Assembly: GCF_014650455.1 (NCBI RefSeq)
Contig: NZ_BMUZ01000001.1
Coordinates: 620,001-684,000, forward strand
DNA length: 64,000 nucleotides
From: Streptomyces xanthochromogenes
GTDB lineage: Bacteria > Actinomycetota > Actinomycetes > Streptomycetales > Streptomycetaceae
Direction: 5' to 3'
Each line of letters opens with the position of its first letter. Position 1 is the first letter of the stretch. The translations under genes were made by a program, and so were the position numbers. Shown piece by piece: positions 49,107-62,690 of the stretch. The notes beneath the pieces were generated by a model. The model searched no databases, was not told the DNA's origin, and was given only the letters and a program-made list of their open reading frames with translations.

Positions 49107-50233
49107 ACCGCGCGATGCCGACGGGCGAGGTCACCTACCGCGCCCTGTTCTGCGATCTGCGCACCGACCGGGTCATCGACGCGCTGCCGCTCACCGAAGT
49201 CGAGTTCGACGACTTCATCGGCAAGCCCGGCCAGCTGCGGGCCACCGTGCCCCTGCCCGACGCGGCGCTCGCGGCCCGGGCCCGCGAGGCGCTCCGGCCC
49301 GGCCGCACCGCGGTCTGGCTGGAGCGCGGTGCGGACATCTGGTGGGGCGGCATCCTGTGGACCTGCACCCCGGCCGGCGACGAGCGCGGCCGGCTCGACG
49401 TGCAGATCCAGGCGGGCACCTTCGACTCCTACCTCGATCACCGCGTCCTCTCCGGCGACCTGTCCTTCCCGGCCCCCGGCACCGACCAGTTCGAGATCGT
49501 GCGCGCGCTCGTACGGCACGTCCAGGAGCAGCCCGGCGGCGACATCGGGATCGTCCTGGACGACGAGCTTTCGGGCGTGCTCGGCAGCCACGCCTACGCC
49601 CGTACCGACCTGGCCCGGGTGCGGGAGATCATCGACGCGCTCGCCGTCCTGCAGTACGGATTCGAGTGGCGCATCCAGTGCTACCGCGACTCCGGGACGG
49701 GCGCCCGGATCAAGAAGCTCCAGCTCGGTCACCCCCGGATCAGCACCGGTTCCGTGCCGATCGTCCTGGACCGGCCCGGGCCCGTGATCACGTACAGCCT
49801 GCCGACGGACTCGACCGTGCAGGCCAACGTGTGGCTGGCCCGCGGCGAGACCGCGAACAACAACAGCGCCGCGGCCTCGCTGCCCCAGATGTCGATCCCG
49901 GCCGTCGCCGCCGAGGACCTGGACGCGGGCTGGCCCCGCCTCGAAGGGTCCTCCGACCACAGCGGCATGTCCGACCAGGGCGTCCTGGACGGCCTGGCCA
50001 GGGCCGAACTGGCCCGCGCCCGGCGCCCTCAGGTCATCCCCGAGGTCACCATCCGCGTGGACGGCCGCATCACCCCCGCCCTCATCGGTGCCTCGGTGCT
50101 GCTGCGCATCCGCGACGGCTGGCACCAGGGCGGCACCGACCGGCGCTACCGGGTCGTCGGCCTCACCGTGACACCGCCCGGGCGCGGCAAGGGCGAGACC
50201 GCGAAGCTCTACCTGGAACCGGAGGACGCCTAG
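49103..50233 (+). CDS. Tail/baseplate hub-type protein
   Basis: 376 residues: EVTYRALFCDLRTDRVIDAL, PLTEVEFDDFIGKPGQLRAT, AVWLERGADIWWGGILWTCT and DVQIQAGTFDSYLDHRVLSG. The plan is like the Gp37-like tail proteins of actinophages, which occupy the hub below Dit (inference). GTG 49103 overlaps the previous stop; the next gene starts directly after its TAG. Confidence 0.7.
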   Translation: MNRAMPTGEVTYRALFCDLRTDRVIDALPLTEVEFDDFIGKPGQLRATVPLPDAALAARAREALRPGRTAVWLERGADIWWGGILWTCTPAGDERGRLDVQIQAGTFDSYLDHRVLSGDLSFPAPGTDQFEIVRALVRHVQEQPGGDIGIVLDDELSGVLGSHAYARTDLARVREIIDALAVLQYGFEWRIQCYRDSGTGARIKKLQLGHPRISTGSVPIVLDRPGPVITYSLPTDSTVQANVWLARGETANNNSAAASLPQMSIPAVAAEDLDAGWPRLEGSSDHSGMSDQGVLDGLARAELARARRPQVIPEVTIRVDGRITPALIGASVLLRIRDGWHQGGTDRRYRVVGLTVTPPGRGKGETAKLYLEPEDA

Positions 50234-50947
50234 ATGGCCGCCATCCCCACCGATCTCCTGGACCGCATCCGTGCCCTGGAACGCCAGGTCCGCGCCCTGA
50301 TGGGCAGCGCCAACACCCGGCCCGCCATGGACCGGATCAGCGGCGGCAACGTCGTCATCAGCGACGGCGGGCAGCTCGCGGTACGCAACCGCGACGAGCA
50401 GAAGGGCGCCGAACTCCTCTACATCGGGCAGGTCTCCCCGGCCCGGCCCGGCGGCGAGGAGCAGCAGGGCTTCTTCGTGCGGCGCGACGACGGCTCCAAG
50501 GCGCTCACCGTGCACGCCGACGCTCCCGACCTCCAGCCCAACCAGTCGGTGAAGGTCTTCGACCGCAAGGGCAACGCCCTCTTCGCCGACGACCTCGGCG
50601 GCGAGGGCCTGGCCCGCCCCTACATCCCGTATCCGCTGCCCACCCCCGAGGACACCGGCCACTGGGAGTCCACCTCGGCCACCGAGTGGACCACCCTCTA
50701 CAACGGCAACGCGATCGCCCAGCACCCGAGCCTGTACTGCCTGGTCGCGGCGACGGGCGGCGGCGAGGTCAGGCTGCTCGTCAACGGCGTCCAGGTGGGG
50801 CCGAGCGCCGCCGGGACGCTGGAGTTCACCGCGCCCATCGGCGCCCCCTACGACAGCCCGGTGACCTTCCTCGTGCAGGCCAGGGCCGTCGAGCCGGGCG
50901 CCACCGTCCGCTGTTCGCCCCGCGCGCTGTACGGCGTCAAGTCCTGA
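50234..50947 (+). CDS. Tail tip protein, unknown role
   Basis: 237 residues. A short N-terminal coiled coil (LLDRIRALERQVRALMGSAN), then beta-rich sequence (GGNVVISDGGQLAVRNRDEQ) and a C-terminal domain (STSATEWTTLYNGNAIAQHP). Typical of small fibre-associated proteins near the end of actinophage tail operons. Begins immediately after the previous stop. Confidence 0.68.
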   Translation: MAAIPTDLLDRIRALERQVRALMGSANTRPAMDRISGGNVVISDGGQLAVRNRDEQKGAELLYIGQVSPARPGGEEQQGFFVRRDDGSKALTVHADAPDLQPNQSVKVFDRKGNALFADDLGGEGLARPYIPYPLPTPEDTGHWESTSATEWTTLYNGNAIAQHPSLYCLVAATGGGEVRLLVNGVQVGPSAAGTLEFTAPIGAPYDSPVTFLVQARAVEPGATVRCSPRALYGVKS

Positions 50948-51000
50948 CCTCCGTCAGCCTCAACCCCCTTTATCCGCCTTCCCGTTCGAGGAGTACCTCC

Positions 51001-52452
51001 GTGTTGCCCTCCGCCATTCCCACGGTGACCGTCACCGCGCACTACCTCACCCCGGCCGGCCTCCCGCTGAGCGGCACGGTCACCTTCAGCGCGCCCACCC
51101 TGCTCACCCACACCGCGAGCGATGTCATCCTGGGCGGCCCCATCGTCGCCCCGCTGGACGCGGACGGCCGGATCAGCACGGCCCTGCCGGCCACCGACAG
51201 CCCGGGCATGAACCCGGTCGACTGGCAGTACACCGTCACCGAACAACTCTCCGGGCTGCCGGCCAACCGCACGTACAACATCGTGCTCCCGGCCTCCCAG
51301 CCGCTGATCGACCTGGCCGACCTGGCACCCGCCGACCCGCAGGCACCGCAGTACGTCGCGGTCCCGGGCCCGCCCGGACCGGCCGGCGCGGCGGGCCCGG
51401 CCGGTCCGGCGGGCGCCCCCGGCGTCGTGCGGTCCGTGAACGGCAAGAACACCGCGGACGTCGTGCTCGCCGCCGACGACGTCAAGGCGGTGGCGTCGGC
51501 GTCCGTCGGCGTCGCGGGCGGAGTGGCCACGCTGGACGCGGCCGGACGCGTGCCCGTGGCGCAGCTGCCGCCGGGCACGGTCGATCCGGTGTCGTCCGTC
51601 AACGGCAAGAAGGGCGTGGTCGTGCTGAGCGCGGCCGACGTCAACGCGCTCGACCAGGCGGCCGGCGATCTGCGGTACGTGCGCCCCGAGGGCATACCCG
51701 TCCAGTCCGTCAACGACCGCACCGGCAAGGTCGTCCTGGACGCCGTCTCGGTGGGCGCCGCACCGCTCGGCTCGACGGTCCTGCTGAGCGGGGCCCAGAG
51801 CGTCGACGGCGCCAAGACCTTCACCTCGGCGCCCTCGTCCGGCGCGGCCCCCACCGCGGCGGCCCATCTGACGCGCCGGGACTACGTGGACGCCGTCGCC
51901 ACCCCCGGCAGCTGGGCCCCCGGCGACCTCGGCTTCAAGGCCTGGGGCTTCGACCCGGCGACGACCTCCGGCACCCGCTCGCAGTACTGCGGCGCGGGCT
52001 CCGTCTACCTGATGGGCGTCCGCCTCAACACCCCGGCCACCATCGGCAACATCGCCTTCTACTGCACCGGCTACGTGGGCGGCACCCTCAGCGAGGCGAC
52101 CTACGCGGGCCTCTACGACGCGAACGGAAACCGGGTCGGGGTGACCGGCTCGCTCAAGGACGTCATCAAGGACGGCGCCACCGCGGTCTGCCCGCTCACC
52201 AAGGCCTACGACGCCGCCGCGGGCAGCTACTGGGTGGCGCTCCTGGTCAACGGCCCCACCGAGGCGACCAAGGGTCCCGCGTTCGCGATGGCGGCCGGAG
52301 CGGGCGAACGCCCGGCCGGCACGGCCCGGATGCCGGGCGCCTTCGCCCGCTACGGCCGGCTGCCCGCCACGGGCCAGGCCACGCTGCCGACCTCCTTCGC
52401 ACCCAAGTCCGTCGTCAGCGACACCAACTCCCTCTGGGCCGCCGTCGCCTGA
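51001..52452 (+). CDS. Collagen-like tail fibre / receptor-binding protein
   Basis: 483 residues. An N-terminal attachment-like domain (TVTAHYLTPAGLPLSGTVTF), then a collagen-like stretch GPPGPAGAAGPAGPAGAPG (about residue 124-142). Three repeats of the type V-x-SVNGK/R-x-G-VVL-A-DV follow (VVRSVNGKNTADVVLAADDV, VSSVNGKKGVVVLSAADVNA, VQSVNDRTGKVVLDAVSV). A C-terminal head of about 200 residues (FKAWGFDPATTSGTRSQYCG) likely binds the target cell. GTG 51001 with GAGGAG upstream. Trimerisation is expected from the collagen part. Confidence 0.8.
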   Translation: MLPSAIPTVTVTAHYLTPAGLPLSGTVTFSAPTLLTHTASDVILGGPIVAPLDADGRISTALPATDSPGMNPVDWQYTVTEQLSGLPANRTYNIVLPASQPLIDLADLAPADPQAPQYVAVPGPPGPAGAAGPAGPAGAPGVVRSVNGKNTADVVLAADDVKAVASASVGVAGGVATLDAAGRVPVAQLPPGTVDPVSSVNGKKGVVVLSAADVNALDQAAGDLRYVRPEGIPVQSVNDRTGKVVLDAVSVGAAPLGSTVLLSGAQSVDGAKTFTSAPSSGAAPTAAAHLTRRDYVDAVATPGSWAPGDLGFKAWGFDPATTSGTRSQYCGAGSVYLMGVRLNTPATIGNIAFYCTGYVGGTLSEATYAGLYDANGNRVGVTGSLKDVIKDGATAVCPLTKAYDAAAGSYWVALLVNGPTEATKGPAFAMAAGAGERPAGTARMPGAFARYGRLPATGQATLPTSFAPKSVVSDTNSLWAAVA

Positions 52453-52470
52453 CCCGGCCCCACTCCCTCC

Positions 52471-52503
52471 GAAAGCCCCCCGCGCCCCGGCCGGGGGGCT
52501 TTC
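52471..52503 (+). terminator. Terminator after the tail fibre gene
   Basis: Perfect 11-bp stem (52471-52481 with 52493-52503), 19 bases past the stop. It separates structural genes from the lysis genes. Confidence 0.8.
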
Positions 52504-52529
52504 GTCCACCCCCATCCGAGAGGAAAACC

Positions 52530-53423
52530 ATGTCAACTCCCCTGTCCGCGGCGGCTTTTGCGGCCGCCCTGCGCGCCGAAGGCGTATCCGTCGTCGAGAC
52601 CGACGGCTGGCGCGACCACAACCGCAACCACAAGGGCGCGTGGGGTCCCGTCAACGGCGTGATCGTCCACCACACCGTGAGCAGCGGCACCGACGCCTCC
52701 GTCCGCCTGTGCTACGACGGCTACGACGAGCTGCCCGGCCCGCTGTGTCACGGCGTCATCGCCAAGGACGGCACCGTCCACCTGGTCGGCAACGGCCGGG
52801 CCAACCACGCGGGCGGCGGCGACCCGGCGGTCCTGAACGCCGTGATCGCCGAGAACTACGGCGACCGGCCGCCGGCCACCCACCAGCACGAGGGCAGCTC
52901 CGGCGCGGTCGACGGCAACGCCCGCTTCTACGGCTTCGAGTGCGTCAACCTCGGTGACGGCGCCGATCCGTGGCCCGCCGCCCAGCTCGACGCGATCGAG
53001 CGGGTCTCGGCGGCGCTGTGCCGGGCCCACGGCTGGTCCGCGAAGAGCGTGATCGGCCATCTGGAGTGGTCGGACTGGAAGAGCGACCCGCGCGGGTTCG
53101 CCATGGCGGAGCTGCGCTCGCGCATCGCCGCCCGGCTCGCCGGAAAGCCGATCGCCACCCCCGCCCCGCAGCGCTACCAGCCCTTCCCCGGCGCCGGTTT
53201 CTTCACGGTGGGCCGCGACTCGCCGGTCGTCACCGCGATGGGCCGCCGGCTCGTGGCCGAAGGCTGCTCGGCGTACGCCGAGGGCCCGGGCCCGCGCTGG
53301 ACCGACACCGACCGCGCCTCGTACGCCGAGTGGCAGCGCCGGCTCGGCTTCGACGGCACGGACGCCGACGGCGTGCCGGGCCGCGCCTCCTGGGACGCCC
53401 TGAAGGTCCCGTACACCGTCTGA
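52530..53423 (+). CDS. N-acetylmuramoyl-L-alanine amidase (endolysin) with peptidoglycan-binding C-terminus
   Basis: 297 residues. Amidase_2 domain: GVIVHHTVSSGTD (first zinc His), NGRANHAGGGDP, and KSVIGHLEWSDWKSDPRGF (later His and conserved Lys-Asp-Pro). The C-terminal domain (FFTVGRDSPVVTAMGRRLVA, WQRRLGFDGTDADGVPGRAS) reads as a peptidoglycan-binding module. No signal peptide, so it needs a holin or cell lysis for release. AGAGGAAAA precedes ATG. Confidence 0.9.
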   Translation: MSTPLSAAAFAAALRAEGVSVVETDGWRDHNRNHKGAWGPVNGVIVHHTVSSGTDASVRLCYDGYDELPGPLCHGVIAKDGTVHLVGNGRANHAGGGDPAVLNAVIAENYGDRPPATHQHEGSSGAVDGNARFYGFECVNLGDGADPWPAAQLDAIERVSAALCRAHGWSAKSVIGHLEWSDWKSDPRGFAMAELRSRIAARLAGKPIATPAPQRYQPFPGAGFFTVGRDSPVVTAMGRRLVAEGCSAYAEGPGPRWTDTDRASYAEWQRRLGFDGTDADGVPGRASWDALKVPYTV

Positions 53424-53440
53424 CCTCACCGCCGTGCGGG

Positions 53441-53466
53441 CCCGGGAGCGGTACACCGCTCCCGGG
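53441..53466 (+). terminator. Hairpin after the amidase gene
   Basis: 11-bp perfect stem (53441-53451 with 53456-53466), loop TACA, 17 bases past the stop. Confidence 0.65.
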
Positions 53467-53499
53467 ACCGCTCCCCCGTACCGACGAAGGAAGCCCCTC

Positions 53500-53742
53500 A
53501 TGTCCGAAGCCGCCAAGAGCGCCCTGCGCACGGTCGTGCAGACGGCCGTCGGCCTCGCCCTCGCGCTGCCCGCCATCATGGACGCCACCGGAGTCCCGGC
53601 CACCCTCCCCTGGGCCGCCGGGGCACTGGCCGTCGCCGGCGGGCTCGCCCGGGTCATGGCCCTGCCCACCGTCCAGGCCCTGCTGCCCGGCTGGCTGCGC
53701 ACCGGGACCCAGCCCGTGGGTGCCGCCGATGACCGAGCCTGA
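53500..53742 (+). CDS. Small membrane protein, holin candidate
   Basis: 80 residues with two membrane segments (ALRTVVQTAVGLALALPAIM and WAAGALAVAGGLARVMALPT) and a short polar tail. Position after the amidase and size fit a holin; there is no specific family evidence. Overlaps the next gene by 14 bases. Confidence 0.65.
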   Translation: MSEAAKSALRTVVQTAVGLALALPAIMDATGVPATLPWAAGALAVAGGLARVMALPTVQALLPGWLRTGTQPVGAADDRA

Positions 53743-53992
53743 CCGGAGCGACCCGGTGCCGGTCGCCCTGGAGCTGGAGCGGCTGCGCGGCACCCTGGAG
53801 GCCGGGTTCGCCCGGGTCGACGGGGCGCTGGCCCTGCTCGTGCAGCGCAGCGACCAGACCGACCGCCAGCTCGCCGATCACGAGAGCCGCCTGGACGCCC
53901 TGGAGCGGACCCGCTGGCCGGTGGCGAGCATCGCCGCACTCACCGCGGTGACCGGCACCGCGCTCGGCCTGTGGCAGCTGGCCGCCCGCTGA
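53729..53992 (+). CDS. Small coiled-coil/membrane protein, holin-associated candidate
   Basis: 87 residues: a helical heptad-like part (ELERLRGTLEAGFARVDGAL, QTDRQLADHESRLDALERTR) and one C-terminal membrane segment (SIAALTAVTGTALGLWQLAA). Similar to hemolysin XhlA-like or second-holin proteins found with phage lysins. Last gene of the locus. Confidence 0.62.
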   Translation: MTEPDRSDPVPVALELERLRGTLEAGFARVDGALALLVQRSDQTDRQLADHESRLDALERTRWPVASIAALTAVTGTALGLWQLAAR

Positions 53993-54008
53993 GCGGCCGG
54001 AAAACCCC

Positions 54009-54048
54009 GAAGGGCGCCCACCCCGCCGAAGCGGAACGGGCGCCCTTC
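54009..54048. terminator. Bidirectional terminator between tail locus and rpoC
   Basis: Perfect 11-bp stem (54009-54019 with 54038-54048), between convergent stops; 20 bases past rpoC. Confidence 0.8.
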
Positions 54049-54067
54049 AGTACCTCTGACGTACGCC

Positions 54068-57967
<3,900 letters not shown>

Positions 57968-58033
57968 TTGTCGTCAATCCCTCTTTCGGGGTCGATTCTT
58001 CAAGATGGTCTGAGGGGGGTCCGGATGGGGGTC

Positions 58034-58085
58034 CCTCCTAGGCCCTTGGGGCCTAGGGGGAGGCGGGGGCTCTTGGCGAGCCCCC
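58034..58085 (-). other. Two hairpins in the rpoB-rpoC spacer
   Basis: First (in transcription order): GGGGGCTC / GAGCCCCC, arms 58065-58072 and 58078-58085. Second: 58034-58045 with 58049-58060 (nine perfect pairs at its core CCTAGGCCC/GGGCCTAGG, loop TTG). The first begins just after the rpoB stop. They may process or partly terminate the mRNA. Confidence 0.65.
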
Positions 58086-58095
58086 ACCAGACCCG

Positions 58096-61000
58096 TCAGA
58101 CCTCTTCGACGCTGCTCGGCTCGCGCCGGGACAGGTCGATACCGAGCTCCTCCGCAGCGCGGAAGACGTCCTCGTCCGTGTCGCGCATCTCGATGGACAT
58201 GCCGTCCGAGGACAGCACCTCCACGTTGAGGCAGAGCGACTGCATTTCCTTGATGAGCACCTTGAAGGACTCGGGAATGCCGGGCTCGGGAATGTTCTCG
58301 CCCTTGACGATGGCCTCGTAGACCTTCACACGGCCGGTCACGTCGTCGGACTTGATGGTCAGCAGCTCCTGGAGTGCGTACGCGGCGCCATAAGCCTCCA
58401 GCGCCCACACCTCCATCTCACCGAAGCGCTGGCCACCGAACTGGGCCTTACCACCCAGCGGCTGCTGGGTGATCATCGAGTACGGACCGGTCGAACGGGC
58501 GTGGAGCTTGTCGTCGACCAGGTGGTGCAGCTTCAGGATGTACATGTACCCGACCGAGATCGGGTCCGGGAACGGCTCGCCGGAGCGGCCGTCGAACAGG
58601 TTGGCCTTGCCCGAGGGCTGGACGAGACGGTCGCCGTCGCGGTTCGGGATCGTGGCCTCGAAGAGACCGGTGATCTCGTCCTCACGGGCGCCGTCGAAGA
58701 CCGGGGTCGCGACGTTGGTACCGGCGGCGACCTGGTCGGCGCCGATGGCCTGCAGACGCTGGGCCCAGTCGTCGGCCAGACCGGAGACGTCCCAGCCTCG
58801 GCTGGCGAGCCAGCCGAGGTGGATCTCCAGGACCTGTCCCGGGTTCATTCGGGACGGCACACCGAGCGGGTTCAGGATGATGTCGACCGGAGTTCCGTCC
58901 TCAAGGAACGGCATGTCCTCGATCGGAAGGATCTTCGAGATGACGCCCTTGTTGCCGTGACGGCCGGCGAGCTTGTCACCATCCGTGATCTTGCGCTTCT
59001 GCGCCACGTAGACACGAACCAGCTGGTTCACGCCCGGCGGCAGCTCGTCGCCCTCTTCACGGTCGAAGACGCGGACGCCGATGACCTTGCCGATCTCGCC
59101 GTGCGGCACCTTCAGCGAGGTGTCACGCACCTCGCGGGCCTTCTCGCCGAAGATCGCGCGCAGCAGGCGCTCTTCCGGCGTCAGCTCGGTCTCACCCTTG
59201 GGCGTGACCTTGCCGACGAGGATGTCGCCGGCGACGACCTCGGCACCGATACGGATGATGCCGCGCTCGTCGAGGTCGGCGAGGACCTCCTCGGAGACGT
59301 TCGGGATGTCCCGGGTGATCTCCTCCGGGCCGAGCTTGGTGTCACGGGCGTCGACCTCGTGCTCCTCGATGTGGATCGAGGAGAGGACGTCGTCCTGGAC
59401 GAGGCGCTGCGACAGGATGATCGCGTCCTCGTAGTTGTGACCCTCCCACGGCATGAACGCCACGAGCAGGTTCTTGCCCAGCGCCATCTCACCCTGCTGG
59501 GTGGCGGGACCGTCGGCCAGGACCTGGCCCTCGATCACGCGGGCGCCCTCGTCCACGACAACCTTCTGGTTGACCGAGGTGCCCTGGTTGGAGCGGGCGA
59601 ACTTGGCGATCCGGTACGTGGTGTACGTGCCGTCGTCGTTGGCGACGGTGATGTAGTCCGCGGAAACCTCCTGGACGACACCCGCCTTCTCCGCCTTGAT
59701 GACGTCACCGGCGTCGACCGCGCAGCGGTACTCCATGCCGGTGCCGACGAGCGGCGCCTCGGACGTGATCAGCGGCACGGCCTGACGCATCATGTTCGCG
59801 CCCATGAGGGCACGGTTGGCGTCGTCGTGCTCCAGGAACGGGATCATGGCGGTCGCGACCGACACCATCTGGCGCGGCGAGACGTCCATGTAGTCGACCT
59901 CGGTGCCGGGCACGTAGTCGACCTCGCCACCACGGCGGCGAACCAGGACGCGCGGCTCGGTGAACCGCATCTCGTCACTGAGCGCGGCGTTGGCCTGCGC
60001 GATGACGAAGCGGTCCTCCTCGTCGGCGGTGACGTAGTCGACCTCGTCGGTGACCTGGCCGTCGACGACCTTGCGGTACGGCGTCTCGATGAAGCCGAAC
60101 GCGTTGACGCGGCCGTACGAGGCGAGCGAACCGATCAGACCGATGTTCGGGCCTTCCGGCGTCTCGATCGGGCACATGCGGCCGTAGTGCGACGGGTGCA
60201 CGTCACGGACCTCGAAGCCGGCCCGCTCACGGGAGAGACCACCCGGGCCAAGCGCCGACAGACGGCGCTTGTGGGTGAGACCCGACAGCGGGTTGTTCTG
60301 GTCCATGAACTGCGACAGCTGGCTGGTGCCGAAGAACTCCTTGATGGAGGCGACGACCGGCCGGATGTTGATCAGGGTCTGCGGCGTGATCGCCTCGACG
60401 TCCTGGGTCGTCATGCGCTCACGCACGACGCGCTCCATACGAGCCAGACCCGTACGGACCTGGTTCTGGATGAGCTCGCCGACGTTGCGCAGACGACGGT
60501 TGCCGAAGTGGTCGATGTCGTCGGTCTCGACGACGATGTTCCGACCCGACTCGCCGACCGTCTCGGTCTCACCGGCGTGCAGCTTGACCAGGTACTTGAT
60601 GGTCGCGATGACGTCGTCGGTGGTGAGCACGCCGGCGTCCAGCGGCTCGTCCGCGCCGAGCTTCTTGTTCACCTTGTAGCGGCCGACCTTGGCGAGGTCG
60701 TAGCGCTTCGGGTTGAAGTAGAGGTTCTCGAGCAGCGTCTGAGCGGCCTCGCGCGTCGGCGGCTCGCCCGGGCGCAGCTTGCGGTAGATGTCGAGCAGCG
60801 CGTCGTCCTGGCCCTGGGTGTGGTCCTTCTCCAGGGTGGCGCGCATGGACTCGTACTCGCCGAACTCCTCAAGGATCTGCTCGGTGGTCCAACCGAGAGC
60901 CTTGAGGAGGACGGTGACGGACTGCTTGCGCTTGCGGTCGATGCGGACACCGACCATGTCGCGCTTGTCGATCTCCATCTCGAGCCAGGCACCCCGGGAC

Positions 61001-61581
61001 GGGATGATCTTGGCCGTGAAGATGTCCTTGTCGGACGTCTTGTCGATGTTGGAGTCGAAGTAGACACCCGGCGAGCGGACCAGCTGCGACACGACGACAC
61101 GCTCGGTGCCGTTGATGACGAAGGTGCCCTTGTTGGTCATGAGCGGGAAGTCGCCCATGAAGACCGTCTGGGACTTGATCTCGCCGGTCTCGTTGTTGGT
61201 GAACTCGGCGGTGACGAAGAGCGGGGCCGCGAACGTGAAGTCGCGCTCCTTGCACTCGTCGATCGAGTTCTTCGGCGGCTCGAAGCGGTGGTCGCGGAAG
61301 GTCAGGGACATCGACCCGGAGAAGTCCTCGATCGGGGAGATCTCTTCGAAGATCTCCTCCAGACCGGACTTGGTGGGGACGTCCTGCCCACTCTCGAGAG
61401 CGGCCTCGACCCGAGACTTCCAAGCGGCATTGCCGAGCAGCCAGTCAAAGCTCTCGGTCTGCAGCGCAAGAAGGTTCGGAACCTCGAGGGGCTCCTTGAT
61501 CTTTGCAAAGGAGATGCGCAGCGGGGCGGTGCTGGCGCCGTTGTTCGTATTGGCGGTCGAGGCGTTGCGCGAGGCGGCCAA
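58096..61581 (-). CDS. rpoB: DNA-directed RNA polymerase subunit beta
   Basis: Catalytic subunit and rifampicin target. 1161 residues from TTG 61581, which gives [20 protein letters not shown], the known Streptomyces N-terminus, with GGAAGGA upstream; a GTG at 61611 is an alternative. The rifampicin region [30 protein letters not shown] keeps the sensitive residues (Asp in FMDQNN, His in THKRR, Ser in RLSAL). Confidence 0.97.
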   Translation of the reverse strand: MAASRNASTANTNNGASTAPLRISFAKIKEPLEVPNLLALQTESFDWLLGNAAWKSRVEAALESGQDVPTKSGLEEIFEEISPIEDFSGSMSLTFRDHRFEPPKNSIDECKERDFTFAAPLFVTAEFTNNETGEIKSQTVFMGDFPLMTNKGTFVINGTERVVVSQLVRSPGVYFDSNIDKTSDKDIFTAKIIPSRGAWLEMEIDKRDMVGVRIDRKRKQSVTVLLKALGWTTEQILEEFGEYESMRATLEKDHTQGQDDALLDIYRKLRPGEPPTREAAQTLLENLYFNPKRYDLAKVGRYKVNKKLGADEPLDAGVLTTDDVIATIKYLVKLHAGETETVGESGRNIVVETDDIDHFGNRRLRNVGELIQNQVRTGLARMERVVRERMTTQDVEAITPQTLINIRPVVASIKEFFGTSQLSQFMDQNNPLSGLTHKRRLSALGPGGLSRERAGFEVRDVHPSHYGRMCPIETPEGPNIGLIGSLASYGRVNAFGFIETPYRKVVDGQVTDEVDYVTADEEDRFVIAQANAALSDEMRFTEPRVLVRRRGGEVDYVPGTEVDYMDVSPRQMVSVATAMIPFLEHDDANRALMGANMMRQAVPLITSEAPLVGTGMEYRCAVDAGDVIKAEKAGVVQEVSADYITVANDDGTYTTYRIAKFARSNQGTSVNQKVVVDEGARVIEGQVLADGPATQQGEMALGKNLLVAFMPWEGHNYEDAIILSQRLVQDDVLSSIHIEEHEVDARDTKLGPEEITRDIPNVSEEVLADLDERGIIRIGAEVVAGDILVGKVTPKGETELTPEERLLRAIFGEKAREVRDTSLKVPHGEIGKVIGVRVFDREEGDELPPGVNQLVRVYVAQKRKITDGDKLAGRHGNKGVISKILPIEDMPFLEDGTPVDIILNPLGVPSRMNPGQVLEIHLGWLASRGWDVSGLADDWAQRLQAIGADQVAAGTNVATPVFDGAREDEITGLFEATIPNRDGDRLVQPSGKANLFDGRSGEPFPDPISVGYMYILKLHHLVDDKLHARSTGPYSMITQQPLGGKAQFGGQRFGEMEVWALEAYGAAYALQELLTIKSDDVTGRVKVYEAIVKGENIPEPGIPESFKVLIKEMQSLCLNVEVLSSDGMSIEMRDTDEDVFRAAEELGIDLSRREPSSVEEV

Positions 61582-62090
61582 GAGGGGGTCCTTCCGAGGG
61601 CTCGGACTCACTACGCGCGTACCGGTCCCACGTGGGCACAGAGAGAGACGTTTCCGAGTCGGCCGGGAAGGCCAGTTCAGGGCGGTTCAATCCGAGGTGC
61701 TCAAGCGAGGGCATGCCCCTGGTGACGGGCAGGGGACAGCTAACAGGCAGCGCAAAGGGACAGTGTAGCCACTCGGCACACTGATGTCCAGGGCGGATTT
61801 TCAGAGACCCGCATTGCTCTTCTCAAGTACCTCGGTACCTCGGTCAGCCGTGCGCCGCGCAGACGCAGATTAGTACTGCCCTCTTCGCCGTCGATCCATG
61901 CCTCGGATCCGGATCGTTGTGACGACGCGTCCTGAGAATTGCGCGCTGCGTGCGGTTCGTCAAGACCCCTCCGCTCCCCGGGGATCGCCGCGGGAGCCGT
62001 TACGGGGCTACGCCTGCGTCCTCGCCGAGCAGACGGCGAAGATCACCATACTCCCCGACCGACCCCGTACGAGGCACGCGGCGCGGGTAC
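61582..62090 (-). promoter_or_regulatory. rpoB upstream region
   Basis: About 510 bases without a supported gene. Candidate promoter elements on the minus strand: a TTGACG near 61965 and a -10-like TAATCT near 61870, not confirmed as a pair. GTACCTCG is repeated directly near 61830. So rpoB-rpoC probably has its own promoter as well as read-through from rplJL. Confidence 0.4.
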
Positions 62091-62129
62091 GCCGAAGGGC
62101 GACCACCCGGATGGGTGATCGCCCTTGGC
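62091..62129 (-). terminator. Terminator/attenuator between rplL and rpoB
   Basis: Long stem: 62091-62108 with 62113-62129, loop GGAT, one bulged G and one mismatch. It starts 65 bases past rplL. It is likely to lower rpoBC expression relative to rplJL, as known for this junction in other bacteria. Confidence 0.75.
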
Positions 62130-62193
62130 GGTGCCCAGCGGCGCGCGAGCGCGCCTGCTGGACGGGTGCGGGCCCCGTGGAGCCCGCGAGGTG

Positions 62194-62577
62194 TTACTTG
62201 ACCTCGACGGAAGCGCCGGCGGCCTTGAGGGACTCGGCAGCCTTCTCGGCGGCCTCCTTGGCGACCTTCTCGAGGACCGGCTTCGGGGTGCCGTCGACGA
62301 GGTCCTTGGCCTCCTTCAGACCCAGGGAGGTCAGCTCGCGCACGACCTTGATGACCTGGATCTTCTTCTCGCCGGCGCCGGTGAGGATGACGTCGAACTC
62401 GTCCTGCTCCTCGACGGCCTCGGCGGCGGGGCCACCGGCGGCGGGACCGGCAACGGCGACGGCCGCGGCGGCGGTGACGTCGAACTTCTCCTCGAAGGCC
62501 TTCACGAACTCGGAGAGCTCGATGAGGGTCATGCCCTCGAACTGGGCGAGCAGGTCTTCCTGGCTGAGCTTCGCCAT
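62194..62577 (-). CDS. rplL: 50S ribosomal protein L7/L12
   Basis: Multi-copy stalk protein recruiting translation GTPases. 127 residues: [20 protein letters not shown] (dimer domain), an Ala/Gly-rich hinge ([18 protein letters not shown]), and the C-terminal domain [23 protein letters not shown] 62577 with GGAAGGA upstream; the frame opens six codons earlier. Confidence 0.98.
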   Translation of the reverse strand: MAKLSQEDLLAQFEGMTLIELSEFVKAFEEKFDVTAAAAVAVAGPAAGGPAAEAVEEQDEFDVILTGAGEKKIQVIKVVRELTSLGLKEAKDLVDGTPKPVLEKVAKEAAEKAAESLKAAGASVEVK

Positions 62578-62690
62578 GATGGGCGATCCTTCCACTAATT
62601 CGGCGGGTGCCGGATGTACATGTAGGCGGGCGTACGTTCGGCCCGCTGCGACCGCGCCCCTAAGGGGCCGCGATCAATGCGCGAGCCGAA

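Noticed and set aside
38258..53992. Contractile injection system or complete prophage
   Set aside because: No sheath, spike, AAA+ ATPase, capsid, portal, terminase or integrase was found; the tail genes are of the non-contractile type.
58096..61581. Rifampicin-resistance changes in rpoB, or streptomycin-resistance changes in rpsL
   Set aside because: The key residues of both regions are the sensitive forms.
58501..61725. 1074-residue plus-strand open frame opposite rpoB
   Set aside because: Antisense of rpoB; repetitive Asp/Val/Leu-rich composition typical of a shadow frame.
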